Shown here one piece after another: positions 33,251 to 44,200 of a DNA stretch of 64,000 nt; position 1 is the stretch's first letter; each line of letters opens with the position of its first letter. Source of the DNA: Xanthostigma xanthostigma (lineage: Eukaryota > Arthropoda > Insecta > Raphidioptera > Raphidiidae); the NCBI GenBank assembly GCA_963575645.1, contig OY754466.1, forward strand, positions 11,324,001-11,388,000. Direction: 5' to 3'. The translations under genes were made by a program, and so were the position numbers. The notes under the pieces are model-generated. The model saw only the letters and a list, made by a program, of their open reading frames with translations. It was not told where the DNA came from and ran no database searches.

Positions 33251-34023
33251 TACAGGGTGTCCCATTAAGAATGGGACATAGAACAACCGCAGATTCTCCA
33301 ATTCAAAATAAAACGATTAAGCGAAATATGCTTAGATAAAATGTTACTCGTTTCCGAAATACGGGGTGTTGAAGTTGAAAAATGAAAAATTATTAATGTC
33401 CATAATTTTTTTAATACAACGTATAATTTTACTCAAATCGGTACACTTGTTAAATATCATAAAATGCACCTAACAATAAAAAAATTAGTTCAGTACGCTC
33501 TACCAGTGGCGTACGGCAGGAGTAAGTAATGCTTGTACCCCTTCTAAATGTTACGCCGCTGTCTAAATTTTAATTTTGACTATAATTTTAATTTTTTTGA
33601 TATTTTCTAAGTCAATAATTAATGTATACTTGTTAGTTTGTTGTAAAGTCATTGGTTTTCGAGATATTCGCAGTTTTTTTAAGACAAAATTGTAAAAATG
33701 AATATTATTAATAATAATACAAATAAAAAGTACATGTCTATCTATCTTTAACTGCGAATATCTCGAAAACCAATGACTTTACAACAAACTAACAAGTGTA
33801 CATTATTGACTTAGAAAATATCAAAAAAATTAAAATTATAGTCAAAATTAAAATTCAGACAGCGGCGTAACATTTAGAAGGGGTACAAGCATTACTTACT
33901 CCTGCCGTACGCCACTGGTAGAGCGAGTAACATTTTATCTAAGCATATTTCGCTTAATCGTTTTATTCTGAATTGGAGAATCTGCGGTTGTTCTATGTCC
34001 CATTCTTAATGGGACACCCTGTA
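33251..34023. mobile_element. 769-bp foldback MITE, CAGGGTGTCCC ends
   Basis: The ends CAGGGTGTCCCATTAAGAAT and their inverse are perfect, and TA flanks both sides. The inverted identity runs most of the length (CCAATGACTTTACAACAAAC, GGGGTACAAGCATTACTTAC, GGCGTACGG), closing at about 33705. The left arm has about 150 bp (near 33340-33490) absent from the right. The terminus also hairpins on itself (GTCCCATT-AAG-AATGGGAC). Confidence 0.9.
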
Positions 34024-34389
34024 TACAGTGAATTTCAGTTAAAACGCAACATAAGCGGGTGTTGTTCACAGGGTCGGTCTGGAAAAATTGTCAAACAATT
34101 GTTCGAAATAAAGCAAATGAACTAATCCGCTCCGTGACCATAGTAACTAGGAAAAAGATCCAGACCACGGAGGACTAGCGGCCCACCGGAAAAAGTCCCG
34201 GTATTCCCTGAGGTCAGACCGACGCTGGTTGTTCGTTTGGTATAGCTATGCAGTAATCATTAATGGATTAAAAATCGTTCCACTTAAAATGCGACATATA
34301 CCGAAAAAGAACGTGTTTGACAAATAAAAATTTAATTAAAAAAATGAATTCAAGGATATCACCAGTAACGGCTAAACAGTATTCTAAGC
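34024..34389. other. unassigned sequence
   Basis: Nothing recognised. Confidence 0.35.
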
Positions 34390-34790
34390 AAATCTTTGAT
34401 TAACGTCTGATAATCTTCAATAAATGAAATTATAGACCAATTTTTTTCAGACTATATATTGACAAAAAAATAATAAAATTATAAATCAATATTTCACTAG
34501 ATGACGTTTTGATCCGGGTTTGAACTTCTTCAGAAATAATCTAAAAAGAAAAAAATATTTAGCATATATCTACTTATATTTTCTAATTGAATGGAGTTAG
34601 AATTATTCAAACTCCATTTTATTAGAAAATATAAGTAGATATAATATACTAATTAATTTTTATATTTTTTAGATTATTTCTGAAGAAGAACCAAACCCGG
34701 ATCAAAACGTCATCTAGTACAATATTGATAAATAATTTTATTATTTTTTTGTCGATATACAGCTTGAAAAAAATTGGTCGATAATTTTAA
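34390..34790. repeat. ribozyme-motif foldback family C, full copy 2
   Basis: Same architecture as 5673-6053. Plus-strand CTGAAGA at 34680-34686; minus-strand copy at 34533-34527. Here the conserved GAAA has become AAAA (34704-34707) and the stem is weaker, so this copy looks inactivated. The outer edge again reads GGTCGATAATTTTA. Confidence 0.75.
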
Positions 34791-35626
34791 CTATTAACTA
34801 TTGCCTTTGTTGCTTTCTGCTTGATCGGTTCAAGAAGTTTCACTTTTAAAAATGAACTGTAACCAAAAACTAAAAATGAATGCTCAAATGTTGAGTTTTT
34901 TACGCGTTTTTTGTGATAGAAAGTAATTGAAATTGAGAAATATTTGCGGGAAAAGATATTAAAAATATTTTTATTAAATATTTTAATAACGCAGCCACTA
35001 ATTAAAATTCGTATTTGAAAATATACATATAAACAACGTGAAATAAGTTATTTTTGCGTTCATTACAAAATTCAATAGCACAGCAGATGTTTTATTCTGA
35101 AATTCCGCAATTATTTGAATAACAGAAAAAGTTTATGTAGTTGCACTGCTTGAAACTTTTTAGCAGTTTTGATCACCAGACGATCTCGCATACAGTTAAT
35201 TAAATTTAAAGCTTAACTTTGCTTCAAAAACAACTTAACAGAAACTTAAGCCGCTTGTGTTGGAATCCAAGTCAATGGCTCTATACACATGTGTAATGTG
35301 TTTCTAAGAAATTCGCATTTCTTGAAGATTACACTTAATGACTAAAATACGAGAAAGTAAGATGAGTTTTACTTGAAAATAAATACAAGAAGTGCTTTAT
35401 TATACAGGTGATTCTAATTTCGTATCTATCAATAGATCATAGATACCCGAGAGCATAACGTACAGGATTTCGATCTCTGCAGGTGTTGACCGTCTATAAT
35501 GTCAAATCTCTCTCTCTCTCCGATAAACTTTTTTGTAAGAACGATTAATAATTCAAAATCTCAGAATATAAAAACATAATTGTTAGTAGAAGTTTTGTTC
35601 CAAAAAACTGTATTGAAGGAGATTTA
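34791..35626. other. unassigned sequence
   Basis: A short TC run lies at 35506-35519. No gene recognised. Confidence 0.35.
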
Positions 35627-35773
35627 TTTAAAAGAATATCAAGTGCTCAGTGTTTGAATTTAAAATCGATATTTTCAGAACGAATAGTAGGAACTGAAAC
35701 ATTCTATTCCTACTATTCGTTCTGAAAATATCGATTTTAAATTCAAACACTGAGCAATTGATATTCTTTTAAA
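35627..35773. repeat. near-perfect 67-bp hairpin
   Basis: Arms 35627-35693 and 35707-35773 differ at one or two positions over 67 bp, around a 13-nt loop. One mismatch is AAG/AAT near 35642. Contains GTGTTTGAATTTAAAATCGA and ACGAATAGTAGGAA. A transcript would form a long double-stranded RNA. Confidence 0.9.
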
Positions 35774-36707
35774 GGCTTCAAACCTCTGACTGACGATGTT
35801 TCCCCCGTCGGGAAAGTGACTGACGAGTATTTTCACGTATAATCATCAATTATTTACAACCTAACAAATTTTCATCAGCAGATTTATCACTTTTTTTCAT
35901 AGTTTTTCCGACGAGTTTCACAGCCTCCCACACCCACACCCACCGCGGGAGCGCTGACTGACTTTCGATTTAGAACAGAGTAATGGTTAAACTCTTCAAT
36001 CAATTACATTTGAGTCAGAGATAAATCACTGATAAATTTTGACACCACCTCCCGGACTATTATGTATATAAACCAGTAAACCAAGAAGATTTGACGTCAA
36101 GTGCAACAATTTATTAAAGTTGATGTGCTAATAGCTAGATGTGATATCATTCAGTTTTGTTGATATTTGGATTCCTCTTCCATTATTCTATAGTTATTGC
36201 TAATAAAATCAACAAAGCACGTTGCACGTCACATATTGTTTAAAATGCACATTGACTTTAATAAATTGTATCCAGGATTTTAGAGTTTTGTTTAAATTGG
36301 CGTACATTTTCGTTCTGCATAATAAAAATGCAATGAAAAATCCCCACACGTAGGTATGTACCCGGTTGTAGATTAAAACAATGCAGTACACCTTTTTAAA
36401 AATTGATATATAATTTCATACTTTTAGGTTACGAGATACTAAAATTATTATTGCCACTTCACAAAATCAGTTATGAATTTTTCAGTTGAATTGAAACACC
36501 TGTTTACAGATTGCAACAAAAATTTCGAAACAGGGTATTTTGCACCATGTAAGAAAAAATCTAAAAACACATATTCTTGATAGATTTTAACAATGCCCCA
36601 AAAATTTTAAAATTCAATTTTAAGAATTGTATTTTTTAATCTGATTTAGCTAGACAACCCATGTGTGATATATCCAATGTAATATTCTCTAACACATGAT
36701 CTTTGTC
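35774..36707. other. unassigned sequence
   Basis: Nothing recognised. Confidence 0.35.
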
Positions 36708-36790
36708 ATCATCAAATAACAGATGACTCATCTGTTATTTGATGATTAGAAATATATACCCTCATCTGAGATGAGGTTATATATTTCTAA
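36708..36790. repeat. two adjacent hairpins
   Basis: First: ATCATCAAATAACAGATGA, one base, and its exact inverse (36708-36746, 19/19). Second: TTAGAAATATATA-CCTCATC with its inverse (36746-36790), about 20 of 22. They abut without spacer. Confidence 0.9.
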
Positions 36791-37285
36791 TACCGGATCT
36801 TGCACTATCACGGAACATGGAAGTAAAACAGTCGCTATGGCATTAAATCATTTTTTTTTGTTCGGCCATAATAAAACTAGCCGCTAGGGACATATAACAA
36901 AGTTTCAGTAATAAAACTTACAGAAATATAGTGGAAATATATTTTAAATGAAACAACTTTGAATACAGAATCGACACAAAGTATTTTATACTGTATTATA
37001 TTGTGTAAAATATATACTGAATTCACAATACGGATAAGAAAGGATGGGTAAACTTATTAGAATGCAAGAGTCGTGTTTTTGGGTCACGTCTTTTGAGAGC
37101 GAATAAAGTTGTTTATTGACTAATGAACTGTCAAACTGTAAATAACTAAATCAGCATCCATTTACATTTTCATTCTGCAAACTCTTTCTCCTTTACATCC
37201 TTGTTGAGATTTCAACAAGATGTTTTAGTTTTTCTTCGACTGTCTCGCTACATATATATTATTTACCTATATATAAATATCATAT
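36791..37285. other. unassigned sequence
   Basis: Nothing recognised. Confidence 0.35.
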
Positions 37286-37740
37286 TGTTGCGTGCCTCCT
37301 GTTGGGACGACTATGGCTTCTGTAGAATCTTCTAGTAACAACAACAATGGAAAACAGGTAGTTAAGAAAACCCGACCTTCATACACAATGGCCTGGAGAA
37401 TACAATGCATGTAAAAAAGGTGGAGATGGTTCCAGAACATTCGATGTTGTGGGAATCGAAGCTATAAAAGGCGAGCGGGTCGTTGGCAGGGTCAGTCAGT
37501 CAGTTGTTCGTGAATTGTCAATGCGTTGAAACAAGTGCTCTGGCGTTGCGACATAAATCATACTGTGAAGATAAATAAACTTTAGTGTGTGTAAACCATT
37601 AAGTGCAATTATATAAATCTGGTTCTACATAAATAGCTTCTGTAGTGTAAATAATCGTGTGGATATAGTTAAAAAGTGTGCTACAAAACTTTAGTGTGTT
37701 CCTGATTGTAAATATTTTGTGCCTCGTTAACAAAAACGTA
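37286..37740 (+). promoter_or_regulatory. heat-shock-like core promoter, possibly a solo LTR
   Basis: Three elements line up. A perfect heat-shock element TTCCAGAACATTC (37430-37442) shows three alternating 5-bp units. The TATA box TATAAAA (37463-37469) is followed by the arthropod initiator TCAGT (37492-37496, A at 37494), placing the TATA box at about -31. A second heat-shock-like site GAATCTTC lies at 37325-37332. AATAAA follows at about 37575. No frame of note lies downstream. The order enhancer, TATA, initiator, poly-A signal within 450 bp and TG near the left end fit an LTR, but I found no target duplication. Confidence 0.6.
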
Positions 37741-38589
37741 TGCGTTACCAAAAATTTATTTTATTTATTATAGCTTAACGCAGACAAAAGAATACAAAGT
37801 GGCCTCACCTTTGAATTAAGTAACCCTAAACACTTGACTGAACTTGCCCCGGTAAAGAACCTGCCCCACCCTCTCCTAAAATCTAAAAAAATCAGTAGAG
37901 CATAAAATTAAAGCACACACTTGATTTTCCATTACAAACAATAGAATATACATATACATGTGTGCAAATATTACACACATTACGTAACTTGCGCAAGTAT
38001 ATAATATAAAACTTTTACAACCGTCAAACGTTTCCACTTCGCTTTTCCACTTCCTGCCACCGCGTGCTGCGAATGTTCCCAGGGAATACCTACTATATTA
38101 TTATATTATGCTATTTTGTACTTTGTAATCATAATATAATGGATATTAGACACAATTTTTCATATAACACGTTTTACCTAAGATATTGAAATAAAATTTA
38201 TTTTTTTCAACAAACAAATTTTGTTGCTTTGTTGGAATTATGGAACTGTCACTATTTTGTTTTGATTTTTGAAGATATGCTTCTTCGCGGCGCAGATGGC
38301 GGACGCAAGCTACGGATGGGCGGTCAACTGGAAAAAAATGGGCGTCAAGTTACGGGCTTTCACGACTTCACGGCGCATATATTATACGTATTTGTTGTTC
38401 AGATCATAGCTTGGACAAAATGTAGGTAATCGAAGAATCTCGTAAGAGATTCTTTTCTGTGCTAAATGCCGACGTATCTCTAACGTATTCTTATACATTG
38501 ATTTTGCCTAGCTCCCATATAACGCCGTGTATATGAGACGAGTTTCCAAGTTTTATAGTTCTGTGACCACGTGACTTTCATAGGACCGA
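37741..38589. other. unassigned sequence
   Basis: Contains an ACTTGCGCAAGT palindrome (about 37988) and an AAGAATCTC/GAGATTCTT hairpin (about 38433-38454). The frame 38229-38429 has no recognised content. Confidence 0.35.
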
Positions 38590-38990
38590 TTTTTCGTATC
38601 ACCCATATATACTTCTGTACCACAATAACAGCGTAGACTGCGAGGGTGCCCGTGGACGAGTGGTTACGACGTTAGACTAGTAATAACACTAATAACAGGG
38701 TCTCGGGTTCGATTCCCAGCAGCATCATTGGAAAAGTTTTTTTTTTTCTACTCCATTTTATTTCCACTTGATATTTATATATAATCATATATTTTTTTTT
38801 TTTAATTTTTAATTTTTTTTTAAATTTTAATTTTTTTTTAATTTTTAATTTTTTTTTAATTTTTAATTTTTTTTACATTTTTAATTGTTTTTTTTATTTT
38901 TAATTTATTTTCTCAATTTTTTTCTCATATACCTACATATTTTTATTTCTTTTTTAATTTTTAATTTTTTATTTTCTTGTTTTTTGAAAA
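38590..38990 (+). repeat. tRNA-like Pol III cassette C with AT-rich tail
   Basis: The leader ATACTTCTGTACCACAATAAC and the tail TCCATTTTATTTCCACTTGA match cassettes A and B, but the body (38645-38727) differs again. B box GGTTCGATTCC (38706-38716) is perfect; A box TGGACGAGTGG (38653-38663) has one mismatch; spacing is 53 nt. The tail becomes a TTTTTAATTTTTAA low-complexity run to about 38990. Confidence 0.65.
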
Positions 38991-39340
38991 ATACACTTTC
39001 GTCAAATTTTTTATTAAAAAATAACAAAATATATGATTGAAGTTAGATTTAAATAATTTAATTTATTAAAAAACATATTTATCATATAAAGTGCAACAAA
39101 AATTAAAAAGTGGAAAGTTTTAAAAGTGAAACTTCTTTTTTTAATGCAAAATAAGTATTTTACAAATGATATGAAAAAAATTTTGTATTTTTAATGGTTG
39201 GCCTTGTTCATTGATTTTTTTCATGCGTTCAAAACTGGCCTTCATGGAATCTGTGGCCTCTTAATTCTAAAAATGCACATATGTTTATTTTTTGGAGAAA
39301 AAATAAAAATAATGTCTCACACTTTGGAAAAAGACGTGAA
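38991..39340. other. unassigned AT-rich sequence
   Basis: Nothing recognised. Confidence 0.35.
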
Positions 39341-39901
39341 ATCTTAAAAAAAAAAACTTCGGAGAAGTAAAAACTTCGTTCTGTGCTAAATTCAAAAACT
39401 TGAGGCGACTGAATCTCAGAATTATAACTTAAAAAAAAAAGAATTTCGAGGCAGACAAGAAATTGAAATCAAGCTCGAAATTCTGTGCCTAAGACGTCGA
39501 AAAAAAAATGAATTTCGAGGCAGACAAGGAATTGAAATCCAACTTCGAAATTCTGTGCTTATAAAAGCTACAAGAGCAACAGCAAAAAAAAGTGCACAGA
39601 CGGCGTTTTTTTAGTGGTAACTAAAGGAGCTATGCGAACACCGTCTTTGCATTTTTTTTGCTGTTACTCTTGTAGCTTTTATAAGCACAGAATTTCGAAG
39701 TTGGATTTCAATTCCTTGTCTGCCTCGAAATTCATTTTTTTTTCGACGTCTTAGGCACAGAATTTCGAGCTTGATTTCAATTTCTTGTCTGCCTCGAAAT
39801 TCTTTTTTTTTTAAGTTATAATTCTGAGATTCAGTCGCCTCAAGTTTTTGAATTTAGCACAGAACGAAGTTTTTACTTCTCCGAAGTTTTTTTTTTAAGA
39901 T
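39341..39901. repeat. 561-bp near-perfect palindrome
   Basis: The left arm (39341-39612) and right arm (about 39641-39901) are almost identical inverted copies around a spacer of about 30-40 nt. Each arm contains two related units, GAATTTCGAGGCAGACAAG...GAAATTGAAATC and its variant ending CTTCGAAATTCTGTGC, each able to form a small hairpin. Differences between the arms are limited to poly-A length and a handful of bases, so the structure is recent or kept homogeneous by conversion. No coding content. Confidence 0.93.
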
Positions 39902-40049
39902 ACTGTTATATTATTGAGTATAATACCACAGCATAGAAGCGTTTCGTGATTACAGTAACGGCACTTGGTGTCGGCGAATTTGATGACTTGTTATCAAGGT
40001 CGATTTTTTATAAAGTCAATCGGGCATAATATGTGCAAAAAATAAATTA
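39902..40049. other. unassigned sequence
   Basis: Nothing recognised. Confidence 0.35.
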
Positions 40050-40755
40050 CAGTGTACACTCTATTTAACGTCACTCGATATAACGACAAACTCCTTAAAA
40101 CGTCGAAATTACTTAACTCTATAAGTTGGTTTACCTTCCTGCTCATACAATGATACACTCTAAATCAGCGGTCGCCAAACTTTTTGACCTCACGGACCAG
40201 TTAATTCATAATTTAAATCCCGCGGACCACTAATAAGATTTTTTAAGTGTTAAATATATTTATAAAAAAAATTGTGATCAAAGAACACATAAAATGTACC
40301 TAGTTAATAAAATGAAACTATTAATAGTAACCAAGTTATGAAAGCTTTATTAATAAACCATAATAAAATAAAACAGAAGTTTTTATAACTTGTCACGTAT
40401 TGTTATGAATTGAATCATGTTTTAATGCATCTTAAAACATAACTTATCATGATGAGTAAGTATATTCCACATTTTCTGCGGACCAGCGAAATTTTCTCGC
40501 GGACCACTAGTGTTCCGCGGACCACCACTTTGGCAACCGCTGCTCTAAATAACGACACACCGACTCTAAATAACAATACGTCATCATTAAGCAATAAACA
40601 GTACTTGTTTGTTATTTTGTTGCTTTGTTGTCGGCATCATGCGTACCGAAGATTCTAAGAAATTCGTTCTTTTGTTTGTTGGGATTATCTTTCATATGTT
40701 TAGCTCAGCTGTAATTTGTGATAGTATGAATGTTTGTTGGTCAGTTGCAAATTTT
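40050..40755 (+). mobile_element. pogo-like MITE, copy 1, right-truncated
   Basis: Starts CAGTGTACACTCTATTTAAC after TA and shares ACGACAAACTCC, TGATACACTCTAAAT and GCATCATGCGTACCGAAGAT with copy 2 at 54588-55030. The right terminus is lost. A hAT element (40166-40542) sits inside it. Confidence 0.8.
40158..40550. mobile_element. hAT-type element inside the pogo-like MITE
   Basis: Element 40166-40542 (377 bp) has ends CAGCGGTCGCCAAACTTT and (inverse) CAGCGGTTGCCAAAGT. The flanking 8-bp duplication CTCTAAAT (40158-40165 and 40543-40550) is perfect. The empty site, a single CTCTAAAT, is visible in the other pogo-like copy near 54690. Non-coding. Confidence 0.95.
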
Positions 40756-41560
40756 TTAGATAGCTGACAAGCATACTTTGGTTAAATTTTAAATGTGAGA
40801 CCATATTATGTAGTATTTTTATATTTCTTATTAACAAATACAAAATGTAATAATTTTTTTTTGTGTATACGCAAATTTTAAAACGTTAATATAAAATACG
40901 TAAGGAACGTAGCTTTCGTCATGTGTTCACGAGCTTATGCACTTCTTCTCGGACTTTAGTTTCTTGCTTATGAGATACAAAATGAAAGCTTTTAACATGC
41001 AAACTTTCATAAAGCGTTCTGGAGTCCAGCGCTGACAGGAAATTATTAATTGCGCAATTATTCGGTCGGATGAGCAACGGTCAGCGCTCACAGATTCAAC
41101 TAAATGATTCACAAACTATTTAAACGATCGTTTTAGCATGGTCATAAGTTTTGGTAGTCACTCAAATAAATAATCAGCCGACTAAAAACTGCCTGTCCAT
41201 GCCTTATGGAAGATATTTTCTTCATACTTCGATCGAAAGTACATACTTTCGGCATCAATTGTATAAAGCAGAAAGTCTAACATTTACGCATAGATGGGAT
41301 TACACGCACTGATGCGGGAAGTACGTATGTTCGAGCAGCAGTAAAGAGAAATAACCTATCGACTGTTGTCGTTTCCATAGCAGTCCTATTACATTTTAGC
41401 TAATAGTCGCAAATAGCTTTCATTGGTGTTTTACGTATAACCTCAGAGCTGCTTGTTTGGAATTTATCTGTGTTTTTATTTAATAAATAAGTAATTAATT
41501 GATTAATGTATTTAATAAGCGTAGTTACGACCGAGGTATGAAGAAAATAGTATCCACCAC
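40756..41560. other. unassigned sequence with a MITE scrap
   Basis: Bases 41085-41210 resemble 5225-5360. Nothing else recognised. Confidence 0.35.
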
Positions 41561-41667
41561 ACTGGCCGAAAGTTTGATATCTTGCACTGCGCGTCATGAT
41601 GCCCTCGACCGCCTCGGGCATCATGGCGCGCATTGCAAGATATCAAACTTTCAGCCCTTGTAGTGTA
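41561..41667. repeat. 107-bp foldback
   Basis: Arms of about 45 nt share GAAAGTTTGATATCTTGCA and GCGCG-CATGATGCCC, around a CGACCGCC loop. The minus frame across it is an artefact. Confidence 0.85.
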
Positions 41668-42117
41668 ATATAATTTTATATGAAGTCGCAAAATTAGTCA
41701 AACCATGTGTGTTTTTCTTTAAAACTTGATTTACATTTAGGTATACATTTCTATCTTTGTATCCTTACCAATGAACACGGTTAGTACTCTAAAAATAACC
41801 GAAAGGACCGTAAATATGGAAAATTTACACGTGCCTCTATTTGTTGTCTCTTTCATGTCACATCAATCATTCTGCCAAAATTACTGAAATATCAAGAAAA
41901 AATATAGATACCTGCAAGATTAATCTATATACAACACAATCCGTCTTCTTTCGACACTCCGCCAGCGGTTCCTACACCCAAGCGATTTTCATTTTTTTTT
42001 TTGTTTTTTGAAATAAAACTTTGTCAGACGCGTTTTGTGAATTTGCGTTACGAAAATCTTGTGACGTTTTTAGGCAGCCAACTAAACTACTGACTTAAAA
42101 ATTCTCTATATATAATA
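41668..42117. other. unassigned sequence
   Basis: Nothing recognised. Confidence 0.35.
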
Positions 42118-42739
42118 CTAGCGGTTCCGCCCGGTTTCACCCGGGTGCAAAAGAACGAATGGAGAAGGGAGGGACATGAGTACGCACATTCATCTTAGTT
42201 TGCCGAGATGAATGTTGTGTCCAAATTTCATGATGATCGGAGTTACCGTTCAAAAGTTTTTGTCGATAAAGAGCAGTATTTAAACTTTTTTTAACTAATA
42301 TTTTTTTTAAATGAATTAAATATAATTGAAATAAATTTAAATGTAAGCCTCAGAAGAAAGCAATGTAAAAAATAAAAAAAAATAAATAAAAATATATTCA
42401 CCCAACGTGGGGCTCGAACCCACGACCCTGATATTGGCAGTCGTATGCGCTACCGATTGATCTACCTGAGGTTGGGTTCTTTCATCACTAATTTGAGTAT
42501 ATCTAGTTAGTGCATTTTACATGAATAGAAGCTTATTTTTAAGATACTTTTTGCAACATTTTTCATTAAAGCTCCATTCCTAATGATCGTAGCGTAATAT
42601 TATATAGCCTATAGCCTTCCTCGGTAAATGGGCTATCCAACAAAAAAAAAAATTATTCAATTTGAACCAGTAGTTCCTGAGATTAGCGCGTTCAAACAAA
42701 CAAACAAACAAACTCTTCAGCTTTATATATTAGTATAGA
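42118..42739 (-). mobile_element. complete non-autonomous Helitron
   Basis: On the minus strand it starts TCTATACTAATATATAAAG (from 42739) and ends with the hairpin CCCGG-GTGAAA-CCGGG followed by CGGAACCGCTAG (42118). It is inserted exactly between A and T, as Helitrons do, without duplication. A GTTTGTTTGTTTG stretch and GCGCTAATCTCAGGAACTAC follow the 5' end, which I recall from moth Helitrons. No Rep/helicase. It carries a tRNA-like body at 42400-42477. Confidence 0.92.
42400..42477 (-). tRNA. tRNA-like sequence inside the Helitron
   Basis: The acceptor arms ACCCAAC/GTTGGGT pair perfectly (7 bp) and the T-arm GTGGG-TTCGAGC-CCCAC is perfect (5 bp, 7-nt loop). The D-arm is enlarged (CTCAGGTAGATCAATCGGTA) and the anticodon stem does not pair well; the loop CTGCCAA would give anticodon GCC. 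The B box GGTTCGAGCCC deviates from consensus. It is either a pseudo-tRNA or a tRNA-derived SINE carried by the Helitron. Confidence 0.5.
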
Positions 42740-42790
42740 TATTGAATGAATACAAATAAATAAGATCGTAACGTAGTTTGTAAGTGTACA

Positions 42791-43218
42791 GTTTTAAATA
42801 GTGTTGAGCATAATCGTATAAGCGAAAAATCCAAATATCGATTATGAATTATGTGCTTACTTTGCAATTTAGATTTGTTGATATTACTTAACACAATATT
42901 AATAATGGAATCACTGGTATGATCGAATAGAAATATATTTATTTCTTTAGTCTAATATCTTGATAGTTTCTATGGTCAGGATTATGAATATCATTTACTT
43001 TAGTGTGTATGCATTAATGTGCCTTTTTATTTGCAAAATACAGTCCATCATATAAATAATAGTGCATGTAGCTGCAGAAACCGAATTATATATAGTACTG
43101 TTTCAGAATCGATTCAAGCGAATGATATCTCGGTTGCCATAATCGAATGATTGATTATTCGGCCATAATCGAAATATTTCGATTATGTCATTCATAATCG
43201 CCCAACACTAGTTTTTAA
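42791..43218. mobile_element. hAT-type element, 412 bp
   Basis: Element 42799-43210 starts TAGTGTTGAGCATAATCG and ends with the inverse of TAGTGTTGGGCGATTATG. It is flanked by GTTTTAAA (42791-42798) and GTTTTTAA (43211-43218), an 8-bp duplication with one change. The interior repeats CATAATCGA several times and folds extensively. Confidence 0.82.
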
Positions 43219-44200
43219 GAGTCCTAGAGCGTATTTTGTGTTCGTCATTTTTGCCTGTTTATCTGTACCTACAGTATACATATAAAAACCGGTAAACCTA
43301 ATGTATTGTTTACATGTTTTACTTCACTGTCGATCAACTGGTTGAAGAACTCGGTTTGTTAAAGAGCCATGCGAATAAGTATAACACGAAGATCGCGAAT
43401 TGGATTTACAGAATTTATTGTTTTACGTTGTCTCTCTCTCTCTCTCATACACTCTCTTTTTCTCACATTACGTTAAACGTTAGTCTTTACTTCAAAGAAT
43501 AATTTTCTTCATGTTCTTATAATAATATTTTGTTCAATAAATTCATTAAAAAACGGTCATTTCAATACAAACATTTTATAAAAAAATCCCGTTCCTAAGG
43601 TCGTGAATCCGAATCCCGAAAAAAACGGGGTTATCGTGTTTGAAGATATCAGAAACGATAGAAGTACGTCGTAAACATGGTACTTTGCACAGCATTTATG
43701 ATGTGTACATTTCAACCCATCACTTTTGAATGCGTGTGTGTAACGGGCTTAAGTAATGAAGAGAAGTTTGCAATCTACCTTATCTCTATCTGCTATCATC
43801 GTTTCGCAAAATGTGGGCGGTCGGGTATCATCGGAAGACCTTCACAACTCGTGTATCTCATCAGTCATCAGACGGGGTGTTGTCTATTTATAACTATATC
43901 TACGGCTACAATGAAAAAACACTCATGTCAAAATTTTGGTATTTTTTTCAAATATCTTATATTGTGGATTATATTTTATTGGCAAGTCAATTTCTTATAG
44001 AAAAAAAATGTTAACATTAATTCAACCATGAAACACAGTCATAATTAATAGCTGATAACATTTCAGTGATTGTTCGTGCCAAATTAGACTTTTTTGCAAT
44101 TAAAATTAACACTTTTAACATTTTAAACTAAAACTTCAATTTTTTTAAAACGACTCAGGAAGTATATTTTGTTATTGAAGCAAGTTAACAAAAAACAAGC
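43219..44200. other. unassigned sequence with a TC microsatellite
   Basis: A TC run lies at about 43430-43446. The overlapping plus frames at 43677-44014 have no recognisable motif and I do not call them. Confidence 0.35.

Noticed and set aside
37286-37740. Promoter of an hsp70-type protein gene
   Set aside because: The heat-shock element, TATA box and initiator are convincing, but no Hsp70-like or other frame follows within several kilobases.
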